From contig JBLNDJ010000048.1 in the NCBI GenBank assembly GCA_050261515.1, positions 62,001 through 126,000 on the forward strand: a DNA stretch of 64,000 nt, given 5' to 3'. This DNA is from JBLNDJ01 sp050261515. GTDB lineage: Bacteria > Acidobacteriota > Terriglobia > Bryobacterales > Bryobacteraceae. A program made the position numbers and the translations under genes. Below are positions 8,741 through 16,003 of the stretch, piece by piece (positions within the stretch are counted from its first letter, which is position 1; the number at the start of each line of letters is the position of its first letter). The notes beneath the pieces are model-generated. The model had not been told where the DNA came from. It did no database searches and saw only the letters and a list, made by a program, of their open reading frames with translations.

Positions 8741-9712
8741 CTACAGCGAGTTCCCCGCCAGGTTTTCGAGAAAGGCGCGGTCGAGCGGCCAGCGCCCGAG
8801 CACGTGCGTGTCCCGGTTCTCGAAGGCGCCGGCGGCGAGCACGCCGCTCAAGTCGCTTGCATTGGGGGCCTTGTTCTCGCGCGCGATGAGGTTCCGCAGC
8901 AGAGCGGTCGCGTCGGTAAGCTGCGCTGCGAGCGTCTTCGCCCCGGCGGCGGAGCGGCAGGACGCGTCCATCCGCAAGCCGATGCGGCCGTCTTCGACCG
9001 CGGCGGAGATCACGACCGTGTCCGCGTCCGCGAGCAGGCGGGCGAACGCGCGCGTGCCGGGAGGAAGCTGCCCGCTGTTCTTCAGCGCCGCCATGGGGAT
9101 CAGCGACCAGACCGGGTCGTCCGGGATATTGAATTTCCTCCCCGCGCGGTGCGTCTGTAGCTGCATGGCCGCGGACTCATCCCGGCTCACCGCCAGTGCC
9201 ATCATGCCGGGCTGAAGCGGGAAGTACGAAATCTTGCGCTCGGGCGTGCTGCCGGCCACGCGGCAAAAAGTGTTATAGCAGGTTCCGCCCTGGTGGACGG
9301 TGTAGTCTTTCAGGTTCTTCCAGTCGAAGCGCCCGCGCAGCAGGAAGTAAGTTCCGGTGGAGTGAAACGAGACCAGCGCCGCGTCGAGGTCGTTCAGGTA
9401 GTCAAAGCCTGTCTGGTTGACGAAGGAGCGGTATTCGGGCTCCTGGCGTACGCGCGATGAGTTGAGCAGCCCGAGCACACCCGCCTTCCGCAGGGCGGCG
9501 AAATCGACCGACAAAACGATCGCCCCGCCATCGGAGGGCAGGCGCGAAACCAGTGCCGCCGCCGAAGACCGGTTCGACCGCCACACGGCGACGCCTGCGA
9601 TCAGAGCGGCGCAGATGACGGCCAGGCACAGCAGAACCACCCACGGCGGCAGCCGGTGTTTTCTCACACTACTGAAGATACCGCCATCTCCGCCTGACGC
9701 GCTTCCTTCCAC
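8741..9712 (-). CDS. Membrane-anchored protein of unknown function
   Basis: A 323-residue protein with a short cytoplasmic N-terminus, one transmembrane helix at about residues 23-45 (PPWVVLLCLAVICAALIAGV) and a ~280-residue outer domain. That domain contains RLPSDGGAIVLSVDFAALRK and paired cysteines (GGTCYNTFCRV). I recognise no named family; the arrangement resembles other single-pass acidobacterial proteins of unknown role. Its first 49 bp overlap the 3' end of aroF in a different frame, and it ends 1 bp before PfkB. It is therefore probably translated from the aroF transcript through to the isomerase. Confidence 0.7.
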   Translation of the reverse strand: MEGSASGGDGGIFSSVRKHRLPPWVVLLCLAVICAALIAGVAVWRSNRSSAAALVSRLPSDGGAIVLSVDFAALRKAGVLGLLNSSRVRQEPEYRSFVNQTGFDYLNDLDAALVSFHSTGTYFLLRGRFDWKNLKDYTVHQGGTCYNTFCRVAGSTPERKISYFPLQPGMMALAVSRDESAAMQLQTHRAGRKFNIPDDPVWSLIPMAALKNSGQLPPGTRAFARLLADADTVVISAAVEDGRIGLRMDASCRSAAGAKTLAAQLTDATALLRNLIARENKAPNASDLSGVLAAGAFENRDTHVLGRWPLDRAFLENLAGNSL

Positions 9713-10710
9713 AGCGCCAGATAGGGCGCCAGTTGCTTCATCATGGCTTCAAACTGCGGGATGGTGAGCGATTGCGCGCCGTCGCTGACGGCCTTCTCCG
9801 GGTGCGGGTGCACTTCGACGATCAGGCCATCGGCCCCCACTGCCACCGCCGCGCGCGCGAGCGGCGGAACCAGGCTGCGCTTGCCCGTGGCGTGGCTCGG
9901 GTCGAGGATCACGGGCAGGTGCGTCACTTCGTTCAGCACCGGCACCGCCGAGATGTCATAGGTGTTGCGCGTGGCCGTCTCGAAGGTGCGTATCCCGCGC
10001 TCGCAGAGGATCACGTTGGGGTTGCCGTGCGCCACGATGTACTCGGCCGACATGAGCAATTCCTTGATGGTCGAACTCATGCCGCGCTTGAGCAGAATCG
10101 GGCGCGTGGTGGAGCCGAGGCTCTTGAGCAGCGCGAAGTTCTGCATGTTGCGCGCGCCGATCTGGAGAATGTCGGCGTACTCGGCGACCAGATCCACGTC
10201 GTGATCGCTCATAATTTCGGTGACGATATCGAGGCCCGTGGCCTGCTTGGCTTTCCGCAGCAGTTTCAGGCCTTCGAGTTCGAGCCCCTGGAAGTCGTAG
10301 GGCGAAGTGCGCGGCTTGAACGCGCCGCCGCGCAGGATGCGGCCGCCCGCGCGCGCCACAGCCTCGGCGACTTCCATAATCTGGCGTTCGGATTCGACCG
10401 AACAGGGGCCGGCCATTACGACGAACTCGCCCGCACCGATCACTGTGCCGTTAATCCGGATGCGGCTCTTCTCCCGCTGGAACTCGCGGCTGACGAACTT
10501 GTAAGGCGCCGAAATGCGCACGGCGTTCTCCACTCCGGGCATGACCTGGATCTGCTCCAGGCACTCGGTGACATCGCCGGTGCCGACTGCGCCGATGACG
10601 ACCCGCTCCTCCCCCTGTATGGTGTGCACCTTGTACCCGAACTCGCGGATACGATCGCAGACGGCGTCCACTTCTTCCCGCGACGCGTGCAGTTTCATCG
10701 AGATGATCAC
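9664..10710 (-). CDS. aroF: 3-deoxy-7-phosphoheptulonate (DAHP) synthase, type I-beta
   Basis: Catalyses phosphoenolpyruvate + erythrose 4-phosphate to DAHP, the first step of the shikimate pathway to Phe, Tyr and Trp. The 348-residue protein has an N-terminal ferredoxin-like regulatory domain (IISMKLHASREEVDAVC to about residue 75), as in the feedback-inhibited Thermotoga-type enzymes. A TIM barrel follows with GPCSVES, the PEP-binding GGAFKPRTSPYDFQG, LKRGMSSTIKE, ILCERGIRTFE and DPSHATGKRSL. I chose a GTG start at 10710. It has a GGGAGG ribosome-binding site 6 nt upstream, and the resulting MIISMK matches the family N-terminus; the frame upstream of it encodes only the leader region. The gene is preceded by an apparent aromatic-amino-acid attenuator. 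Confidence 0.95.
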   Translation of the reverse strand: MIISMKLHASREEVDAVCDRIREFGYKVHTIQGEERVVIGAVGTGDVTECLEQIQVMPGVENAVRISAPYKFVSREFQREKSRIRINGTVIGAGEFVVMAGPCSVESERQIMEVAEAVARAGGRILRGGAFKPRTSPYDFQGLELEGLKLLRKAKQATGLDIVTEIMSDHDVDLVAEYADILQIGARNMQNFALLKSLGSTTRPILLKRGMSSTIKELLMSAEYIVAHGNPNVILCERGIRTFETATRNTYDISAVPVLNEVTHLPVILDPSHATGKRSLVPPLARAAVAVGADGLIVEVHPHPEKAVSDGAQSLTIPQFEAMMKQLAPYLALWKEARQAEMAVSSVV

Positions 10711-10728
10711 GGCTTCCCTCCCACCCTG

Positions 10729-10796
10729 AAAAACAAAAAACCCACTCTTGCGAGTGGGTTGGTTTTGATCAACTTTTGGCCCAGCCAACACCACTC
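10729..10796 (-). promoter_or_regulatory. aroF transcription attenuator (antiterminator/terminator switch)
   Basis: In the minus-strand RNA, the intrinsic terminator is a perfect 9-bp stem (AACCCACTC at 10752-10760, loop 10748-10751, GAGTGGGTT at 10739-10747). It runs into a T-rich tail (10729-10740) just 7 nt before the aroF ribosome-binding site. A competing antiterminator arm, GAGTGGTGTTGG (10785-10796), can pair with CCAACCCACTC (10752-10762) with one bulged base. This arm begins at the last base of the leader-peptide stop codon, so a ribosome paused at the stop would cover it and permit termination. One stalled at the aromatic codons would leave it free and permit read-through. The arrangement is read directly; the mechanism is inferred from classical amino-acid attenuators. 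Confidence 0.85.
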
Positions 10797-10858
10797 TACC
10801 CGGTCGGGGTAAAGCCCCAAAATCGGTAGCTAAACGAGTTGGAGCCGGCGAAGGCCAT
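10796..10858 (-). CDS. aroF leader peptide, aromatic-rich (20 residues)
   Basis: A 21-codon ORF between the promoter and the terminator upstream of aroF. Its sequence ends SNSFSYRFWGFTPTG and holds four Phe, one Tyr and one Trp in 20 residues. The SYRFWGF core has all three end-products of the pathway that aroF starts. The stop codon TAG (10796-10798) directly abuts the antiterminator arm. The ATG at 10858 has no Shine-Dalgarno and is only 11 nt from the TATACT -10, so it would be translated from a nearly leaderless 5' end. The ORF is in a different frame from aroF. Composition, position and fit with the RNA switch make a chance ORF unlikely. Confidence 0.85.
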   Translation of the reverse strand: MAFAGSNSFSYRFWGFTPTG

Positions 10859-10867
10859 CGGAAAAAT

Positions 10868-11305
10868 TCAGTATACCCGGGCGGGCCTCCAAAAGCAACA
10901 CCTGAGTCGGGTGTATAGTTCATCCAGGAGAACCCGCTTCCATTCCAGCCTGGGCCGCTGGAAATTGATGAGCAGAGCCACCCCAAGGCCGGATGCTTTG
11001 AGGTAGTTGATGCACTGCGCCAGGTGCTCACCGGCAAAATGATCTACGCACTTCAATTCCACGACGAGCTTTTCCTCAACCACCAAGTCGGCAAAATACT
11101 CGCCTACGCATTGGCCCTTGTAGCCAACCGGAAACGAGACCTGAGCCTTGGCGCTCACCCCGCGAAGTGTAAGCTCGCGCAGCAACGCCCGCTCATAAAC
11201 CTTCTCGACGAATCCGGCGCCGAGCACCCTGGAGATCTCAAAAGCAGCCCCAATCACGATCTCGGTCAAATCCGATTCTTTTAATCCGTGTGCATCCGTG
11301 TCCAT
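10868..11305 (-). CDS. GxxExxY-family protein
   Basis: A 145-residue protein of the small GxxExxY family, found scattered in environmental bacteria and thought from its fold to be related to PD-(D/E)XK nuclease-like proteins; its function is unproven. The name motif is present as GFVEKVY (residues ~31-37), followed by the conserved core FADLVVEEKLVVELKCV and GVALLINF. The coding start lies inside a repeated sequence (ATGGACACGGATGCACACGG), a habit seen for this family where the gene is embedded in dispersed repeats. Its 3' end overlaps the promoter of the aroF leader. The last ~15 residues (CCFWRPARVY) look unlike the family and may be an eroded tail. Confidence 0.8.
   Translation of the reverse strand: MDTDAHGLKESDLTEIVIGAAFEISRVLGAGFVEKVYERALLRELTLRGVSAKAQVSFPVGYKGQCVGEYFADLVVEEKLVVELKCVDHFAGEHLAQCINYLKASGLGVALLINFQRPRLEWKRVLLDELYTRLRCCFWRPARVY
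10870..10898 (-). promoter_or_regulatory. Promoter of the aroF leader
   Basis: On the minus strand, TTGCTT (10893-10898) and TATACT (10870-10875) are 17 bp apart. Initiation near 10863 would start the RNA about 5 nt before the leader-peptide ATG. The promoter overlaps the last codons of the upstream GxxExxY gene. Confidence 0.6.
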
Positions 11306-11377
11306 CCGTGGCCCTTAAAATAGTCCGCCCCGGAGCAGGAAGCTCGCAGAAATTTTTAGCCACGGATGCACACGGAT
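11284..11377. repeat. Inverted ATCCGTGTGCATCCGTG repeat flanking the GxxExxY gene start
   Basis: The left copy (11284-11312) reads ATCCGTGTGCATCCGTG and then a duplicated TCCATCCGTG before GGC. The right copy (11359-11377) is the reverse complement without the duplication (GCCACGGATGCACACGGAT). The two are separated by 46 bp. The left copy contains the start codon and first codons of the GxxExxY gene. The form is typical of small dispersed repeats that travel with this gene family. Confidence 0.7.
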
Positions 11378-11380
11378 AAC

Positions 11381-13930
11381 TTAAAACACGTTCCAGCCGT
11401 CGATCGCTACTTCCGCTCCTTCGCCTTGATACGTTGCGGTCAGTTCGCGCTTTTCTCCGGGGAAGAGCGTGATGTAGTTATCGCTCCAATAGACGGGGGC
11501 GAGGTCTTCTCCGGCTCTCGTCAGGCGGGCGTGGACCAGGAATGCTACGGCTTTGTCCGGGTTTTCGATGGTCACTCCAACCGCGCCACGGGTGCGCTCG
11601 GTTTTCAACTTCAGCTTCACGGGCGGCAGGTTATTTAGCGCTTGCAGATCTCCGTATTCGGCTTGTGGGGTGAATGCGGTGTCTTTGCGGCCTTTCCAGT
11701 CGAGCGTGTCCGGCTTGGTTGAGAGCCAGTAGAAATTGTCGCTCTTTAGGTTGCCCTCTGCGTCTCGCAGCTCGAGGCGCAGGAAGTAGGTTGTGTCGAG
11801 GCCTTCGATTTTCGGCAGGTCGAACGCCTTCCTGGTCCCGTCCGCTTCGATGTCGAGGGGCGCCTCGTTCGAGTATTTTTCCGTCAGGTCCAGGTTGTAG
11901 ATTTTCGCCGACACGCGCAGGCCTTTGTGGGGCTCGTAGGTGCTGTTGACCACTCCGACCGAGTGGTCGTCGTATCCGTACTGCACGTGCAGGGGCTCGC
12001 AGGCTTTCTTTGTGCCGAAGTAGCCGCCGGCCGGGATCAGATAGTAGTCGTACAGGTGCCAGATCAGCGAGGGCCAGGCGTTGTTCAGCATCCACTGGAT
12101 GACTCCGGTAGAGGTGTATTTGTTGCGGCTGTAGGCTTCGAACATGGCTCGCTGGCCTTCGTAGGCCATGGCCTGCGCTTTGCGGAGATAGTCGGCGAGG
12201 TCCGCAGGCTTGCCGTAGCGCTTGTCCATAGCTTTGTTGAAGAGCTCCATGTTCATGAAGCGCTCGCCGCCGGCGTGGTAGTTCCAGACCTTGTCGATGG
12301 GCCAGAGATGATCGGCCGGGATGAAGCGCTTCAGGCTTTCGAGCGTCGGGATCGCCGGGCCGGGGCTGGTCTCGGTGTTGAGTCCCCAGGCGCCTCCGGC
12401 TTCTTTATCGACGAGCCAGTAGTTGGGCGGCTCGTAGTCGTAGGGGCCGGTCATCTTCACGCCGGAGGGTCCGGTGACGCTGGTCGCATCGGCCGCGGCG
12501 GATGAGATCGACGGGTTCGGCCAGTCGAGGTCCTTCAGGATTCCGAGATACATCTTTTCGACGTCGGCGGGCGGCGGGCCGTCGGAGCCGTTGAGCCAGA
12601 CGAAGACGCTGGGATGATTGCGCAGGTAGCGTATCTGCGTGTCGAGCGAAGCCGCGGCGATCTTGTGATGCTCGGGCTGCCACTTGGGCCAGCGCTCCCA
12701 CATGTCGCAGCAGCACCAGCCGGTCATGATGAGCAGCCCCATGCGGTCGGCCATCTCGTAGAACTCGGGCCGCTCGGATTTGCCTTCGAGCCGGATTGTG
12801 TTGAGGCCCATGTCCTTCACGTAACGGAGTTCGGCTTCGACGCGCGAGCGCTCCCAGCGCAGCAGCATGTCGGGGGTCCATGCGGCGCCGCGCAGCAGCA
12901 CGTTCTTTCCGTTGATCTTGAACAGCAGCGCGCCTTTGGGAGTCAGCTCGGAGGTCACTTCGCGGATGCCGAAGTCGAAACGCGCGCGGTCGGACACGCG
13001 TCCGCCGGTCTCGAACTCGACGTGCGCCGTGTAGAGTTCCTGCGCGCCCATCTGGAAAGGCCACCAGAGCCGCGGGTTTTCGATCCTCCGCGGGGCGAGG
13101 CGCACCGTCTTCTTCTCGGCGGCGCGCAGTTCGACGGGCCGGCTCACGCGCACTCCGGCGATCTCAGCCTTCAGGACACCGCTCACCGGCTGGCCGGTCG
13201 CGTTGCGCACATCGGCAATCAGGGTCAACTCGGCGGATTTATAATCCGCGGCGAGCTTCGTTTTCACGAACGGATCGCGCACGGCTACCGGCCCGCTGAA
13301 CTTCAGGTGCACCGGCTTCCAGAGCCCCATGTCCTTGTCGGGCGGCGCAGGGTTCCAATCCACCCAGTTGATCGCCAGCGCAGTCTTTTCGGGCGCGAAG
13401 ACCTCGACGGCGAGCGCGTTCGCCTTGCCCGGCTCGACCAGCCCGGTGACGTCGAATTCATAGGCGCGGAACGCTCCGGCGACGTCTTTCGAATTGGCGA
13501 TCTGGCGCCCGTTGAGCCAGATGTTGGCGCGGTAATTGATGCCGTCGAATTGCAGCCAGGCGCTGTGCCCGCCCGCCTCCGCGGGAACCGTGAATTCGGT
13601 GCGATACCACCAGGACACGCGGTAGGGGCTGTTCGCGGGCATATCGATGTTCGAGAACAGGCGGCCGATGGGGTAATCCATGCCGGGGTAATCGCGCAGG
13701 TTGGTGCCGAAGTAGGGATCGGGGTACGTCGTGTCGGCGACCAGCGCAGCGACAACGGTTGAGGGGACGGCGGTCTTGTGCCACGCGTTGGTTGCGAAGC
13801 CCGGGCTCGAAAGCTCCGCACCGGTGGCTTTTACTTCGCGAGAGGATTGCACGCTCCATCCCGTGTCGAGCACGAGCGGAGTCTGGGCGGCGGCGCATAC
13901 CGCCATCAACGTCAGCAGGAACGGTTTCAT
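11381..13930 (-). CDS. GH2 glycoside hydrolase, exo-beta-D-glucosaminidase-like
   Basis: An 849-residue secreted glycoside hydrolase family 2 enzyme. A signal peptide (MKPFLLTLMAVCAAAQ) precedes the jelly-roll sugar-binding domain (YRTEFTVP, WLQFDGINYRANIWLNG), immunoglobulin-like domains and a TIM barrel. The barrel shows FVWLNGSD and GGAWGLNTETSPG. The NGSD acid/base in place of the usual NE, the GPYDYEPPNYW segment and the TETS nucleophile region match the CsxA exo-glucosaminidase subgroup, which removes terminal GlcN from chitosan oligomers; other GH2 activities remain possible. The start at 13930 overlaps the preceding small gene's stop (ATGA) and begins the signal peptide. The frame also runs further upstream without support. 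Confidence 0.85.
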   Translation of the reverse strand: MKPFLLTLMAVCAAAQTPLVLDTGWSVQSSREVKATGAELSSPGFATNAWHKTAVPSTVVAALVADTTYPDPYFGTNLRDYPGMDYPIGRLFSNIDMPANSPYRVSWWYRTEFTVPAEAGGHSAWLQFDGINYRANIWLNGRQIANSKDVAGAFRAYEFDVTGLVEPGKANALAVEVFAPEKTALAINWVDWNPAPPDKDMGLWKPVHLKFSGPVAVRDPFVKTKLAADYKSAELTLIADVRNATGQPVSGVLKAEIAGVRVSRPVELRAAEKKTVRLAPRRIENPRLWWPFQMGAQELYTAHVEFETGGRVSDRARFDFGIREVTSELTPKGALLFKINGKNVLLRGAAWTPDMLLRWERSRVEAELRYVKDMGLNTIRLEGKSERPEFYEMADRMGLLIMTGWCCCDMWERWPKWQPEHHKIAAASLDTQIRYLRNHPSVFVWLNGSDGPPPADVEKMYLGILKDLDWPNPSISSAAADATSVTGPSGVKMTGPYDYEPPNYWLVDKEAGGAWGLNTETSPGPAIPTLESLKRFIPADHLWPIDKVWNYHAGGERFMNMELFNKAMDKRYGKPADLADYLRKAQAMAYEGQRAMFEAYSRNKYTSTGVIQWMLNNAWPSLIWHLYDYYLIPAGGYFGTKKACEPLHVQYGYDDHSVGVVNSTYEPHKGLRVSAKIYNLDLTEKYSNEAPLDIEADGTRKAFDLPKIEGLDTTYFLRLELRDAEGNLKSDNFYWLSTKPDTLDWKGRKDTAFTPQAEYGDLQALNNLPPVKLKLKTERTRGAVGVTIENPDKAVAFLVHARLTRAGEDLAPVYWSDNYITLFPGEKRELTATYQGEGAEVAIDGWNVF

Positions 13931-14184
13931 ATTTCTTCCTTCTCGAGGGCCTCGATGACATCGGCTGCCGCGTCTTCGAACGCGCCGGGCGCGTGCGCCT
14001 CCGAACTGATCCACAGCAGCAGGTTCGTGTTGAGCATGACGCCGGACTCGACCTCTTCCTCGAACTCGAGATCCGCGACAGCCCATCCCGCGGCGGTCAT
14101 GTGATCCAATTTGAATCGGATCATCTCACCGGTCGCCGCCTTTGCGCGATACGTCTTCCCCGTGTCCAGCTCCATGGACGGCAT
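13927..14184 (-). CDS. Small acidic protein of unknown function
   Basis: An 85-residue protein (MPSMELDTGKTYRAKAATGE at the start; acidic EALEKEEI at the end). I recognise no family. The ORF continues upstream to 14421 but there overlaps the divergent deacetylase gene, so I took the ATG at 14184, preceded by GGAG; an ATG at 14175 is equally possible. Its stop overlaps the GH2 start by 4 bp (ATGA), which indicates translational coupling and a shared transcript. The hydrophobic/charged alternation (VADLEFEEEVESG, LLLWISSEA) suggests a small folded cytoplasmic domain. Confidence 0.65.
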   Translation of the reverse strand: MPSMELDTGKTYRAKAATGEMIRFKLDHMTAAGWAVADLEFEEEVESGVMLNTNLLLWISSEAHAPGAFEDAAADVIEALEKEEI

Positions 14185-14231
14185 TCTACTCCACAGCGCG
14201 CCGGGCGGCGCCGCGCACCCCGCGGATCGAA

Positions 14232-14237
14232 TATAAT
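14232..14237 (+). promoter_or_regulatory. Putative -10 element (TATAAT), leaderless spacing
   Basis: A perfect TATAAT ends 8 nt before the ATG of the PIG-L deacetylase. No -35 consensus is seen 17 bp upstream. The 61-bp gap to the divergent small gene must hold both promoters. Confidence 0.45.
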
Positions 14238-14245
14238 CCTCCGTT

Positions 14246-15106
14246 ATGAAACTGTTCTGGATCGCGCTCGCGCTGGCCGCGCCTCTGGCGGCGCAGGGAG
14301 ACGGCAAGTTGAGGATCATCGCTTTCGGCGCGCACCCGGACGATTGCGACGGCCGGTTCGGCGGCACCGCCGCGAAATACGCCGCGCTCGGCCATCGCGT
14401 CAAGTGCGTCTCGGTGACCAACGGGGATGCGGGCCATCAGTCCGAGGGCGGAGGCGCGCTGGCTACGAGGCGCCGTCATGAAGCGCAGGAGGCGGGGCGG
14501 CGCATCGGCATCGAGTATGAGACGCTCGATAACCACGACGGCGAACTGCTGCCCACGCTCGCCGTGCGCCAGCAGGTGATCCGCAAGATTCGCGAGTGGA
14601 AGGCGGACCTCGTGTTCGGCCCGCGCCCGAACGATTATCATCCGGACCACCGCTACACCGGCGTGCTCGTGCAGGACGCCGCGTATATGGTCGCGGTGCC
14701 GAACGTCTGCCCCGATACGCCGGCGCTTCGCAAGAACCCGGTCTTTTTCTATTACCAGGACAACTTCCAGCGCCCGAATCCGTTCCGGCCCGACGTAGCC
14801 GTTTCGATCGACGACGCGGCGGAGAAGAAGCTCGACATGCTCGACGCCCACGTTTCGCAGATGTACGAATGGCTGCCGTGGGTCGCGGGGAAGCTCGACC
14901 AGGTTCCGAAGGACCCCGCGGAGCGCCGCGAATGGCTGCGCGGCGAGCGCTTCAAGCCGCCCACGGACGCGGTGCGCGAGGCGTTGAAGAAGTGGTACGG
15001 GGCGAAAGCCGGTTCGATCCGCTTCGCCGAGGCGTTCGAGTTGTGCGAGTACGGAAGCAAGCCTACGGAGGCACAGATCCGCAAGCTGTTCCCGTTCTTC
15101 GATTAG
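14246..15106 (+). CDS. PIG-L family deacetylase, secreted
   Basis: A 286-residue zinc-dependent N-deacetylase of the PIG-L/LmbE family, which removes acetyl groups from GlcNAc-containing substrates. A signal peptide (MKLFWIALALAAPLAAQ) is followed by the metal-binding motif AHPDD (FGAHPDDCDGRFGG). The second conserved segment is PNDYHPDHRYTG, whose His completes the zinc site. Length is normal. It is divergent from the exo-glucosaminidase-like GH2 gene. Deacetylation of GlcNAc units followed by glucosaminidase cleavage would be a sensible pathway, but that link is inference. Confidence 0.9.
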   Translation: MKLFWIALALAAPLAAQGDGKLRIIAFGAHPDDCDGRFGGTAAKYAALGHRVKCVSVTNGDAGHQSEGGGALATRRRHEAQEAGRRIGIEYETLDNHDGELLPTLAVRQQVIRKIREWKADLVFGPRPNDYHPDHRYTGVLVQDAAYMVAVPNVCPDTPALRKNPVFFYYQDNFQRPNPFRPDVAVSIDDAAEKKLDMLDAHVSQMYEWLPWVAGKLDQVPKDPAERREWLRGERFKPPTDAVREALKKWYGAKAGSIRFAEAFELCEYGSKPTEAQIRKLFPFFD

Positions 15107-15119
15107 GGGAGTTCGACGA

Positions 15120-15866
15120 TCACCGCGCCATGAGCGCGAACACGCCCCAGCCGAGGTACTCACGCGTGTACGCAGCGTAGCGTTCGGGGGCCGAGGTCAG
15201 TTCAGCGCGAACCTCTTTGGCGAAGTCGTCGCCGGGATTCGCCTCGAGCCACCTGCGCATCGTGAGCCACTTGGCCGCCTCATACCTGTCCCAGCCGTCC
15301 TGGTCGGCCAGAACCATTTCCACGACGTCGTAGCCGAGCTCGCCGAAAGAGGCGAGTAGTTCCGGAAGCAGGAGAAAGTTTGAGATCGAATTGGCAAGGC
15401 ATCCCTTGGCAACCTCTTCAGACGGCGGTAACCGCAGCCAGTATGGCTCACCGATCAGGATGATGCCCCCGGTGCAAAGGCTTTTCGCCAGAAGCTCGAT
15501 CGTGCCGGCAACTCCCCCACCGATCCACGTGGCGCCGAGGCAGGCGGCCACACCGACTTTTTCACGGGCGACGTAGCCGGCTGCATCGCCGTGGATGAAC
15601 TCGACTTGACCGGCGACGCCGAGTTCTTCAGCGCGGAGTTTCGCCTGCCCGGTGAACAAAGGGCTCATGTCGATACCGGTGCCGCAAATTCCGTAATCGC
15701 GCGCCCAGGTACACAACATCTCGCCCGAACCGCTGCCGAGGTCGAGCACACGGGTCCCCGGTTCCAGGCGCAACGCCGCTCCCAAAATGGCGAACTTTTC
15801 GGGTGTGAACGGGTTATGGATGCGGTGAGCACTTTCGGCGACGTTGAAGATTCGCGGAATGTCCAT
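15120..15866 (-). CDS. SAM-dependent class I methyltransferase
   Basis: A 248-residue methyltransferase. Motif I (VLDLGSGSGEM, residues ~40-50) binds S-adenosylmethionine, with the acidic end of strand 2 in GTGIDMS and FIHGDAAGY for motif II. The N-terminal segment FNVAESAHRIHNPFTPEKF and the middle ATWIGGG are typical of uncharacterised cytosolic methyltransferases related to the UbiE/COQ5 group. No substrate can be assigned. It converges with the deacetylase gene and has a ~137-bp divergent intergenic region shared with the nitrilase gene. Confidence 0.85.
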   Translation of the reverse strand: MDIPRIFNVAESAHRIHNPFTPEKFAILGAALRLEPGTRVLDLGSGSGEMLCTWARDYGICGTGIDMSPLFTGQAKLRAEELGVAGQVEFIHGDAAGYVAREKVGVAACLGATWIGGGVAGTIELLAKSLCTGGIILIGEPYWLRLPPSEEVAKGCLANSISNFLLLPELLASFGELGYDVVEMVLADQDGWDRYEAAKWLTMRRWLEANPGDDFAKEVRAELTSAPERYAAYTREYLGWGVFALMAR

Positions 15867-16003
15867 TGCGGAACGCCTCGTGTGTGTAAATGGATTCGGC
15901 GCGCACCCATAGTATCAAGGCATCGCCGCCAGAAGCGGGGGATGCCGGTCCGGCCGTTAAGGGGCGGCGCGGGGGAGGAGGGCACGGTTACAATGCGAGA
16001 TGA

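Noticed and set aside
9733..10812. 359-codon plus-strand frame opposite aroF
   Set aside because: His/Arg-rich antisense shadow of a clear DAHP synthase.
10711..11037. Upstream extension of aroF by 109 codons
   Set aside because: It runs through the terminator hairpin and the leader; the GTG at 10710 has the ribosome-binding site and the family N-terminus.
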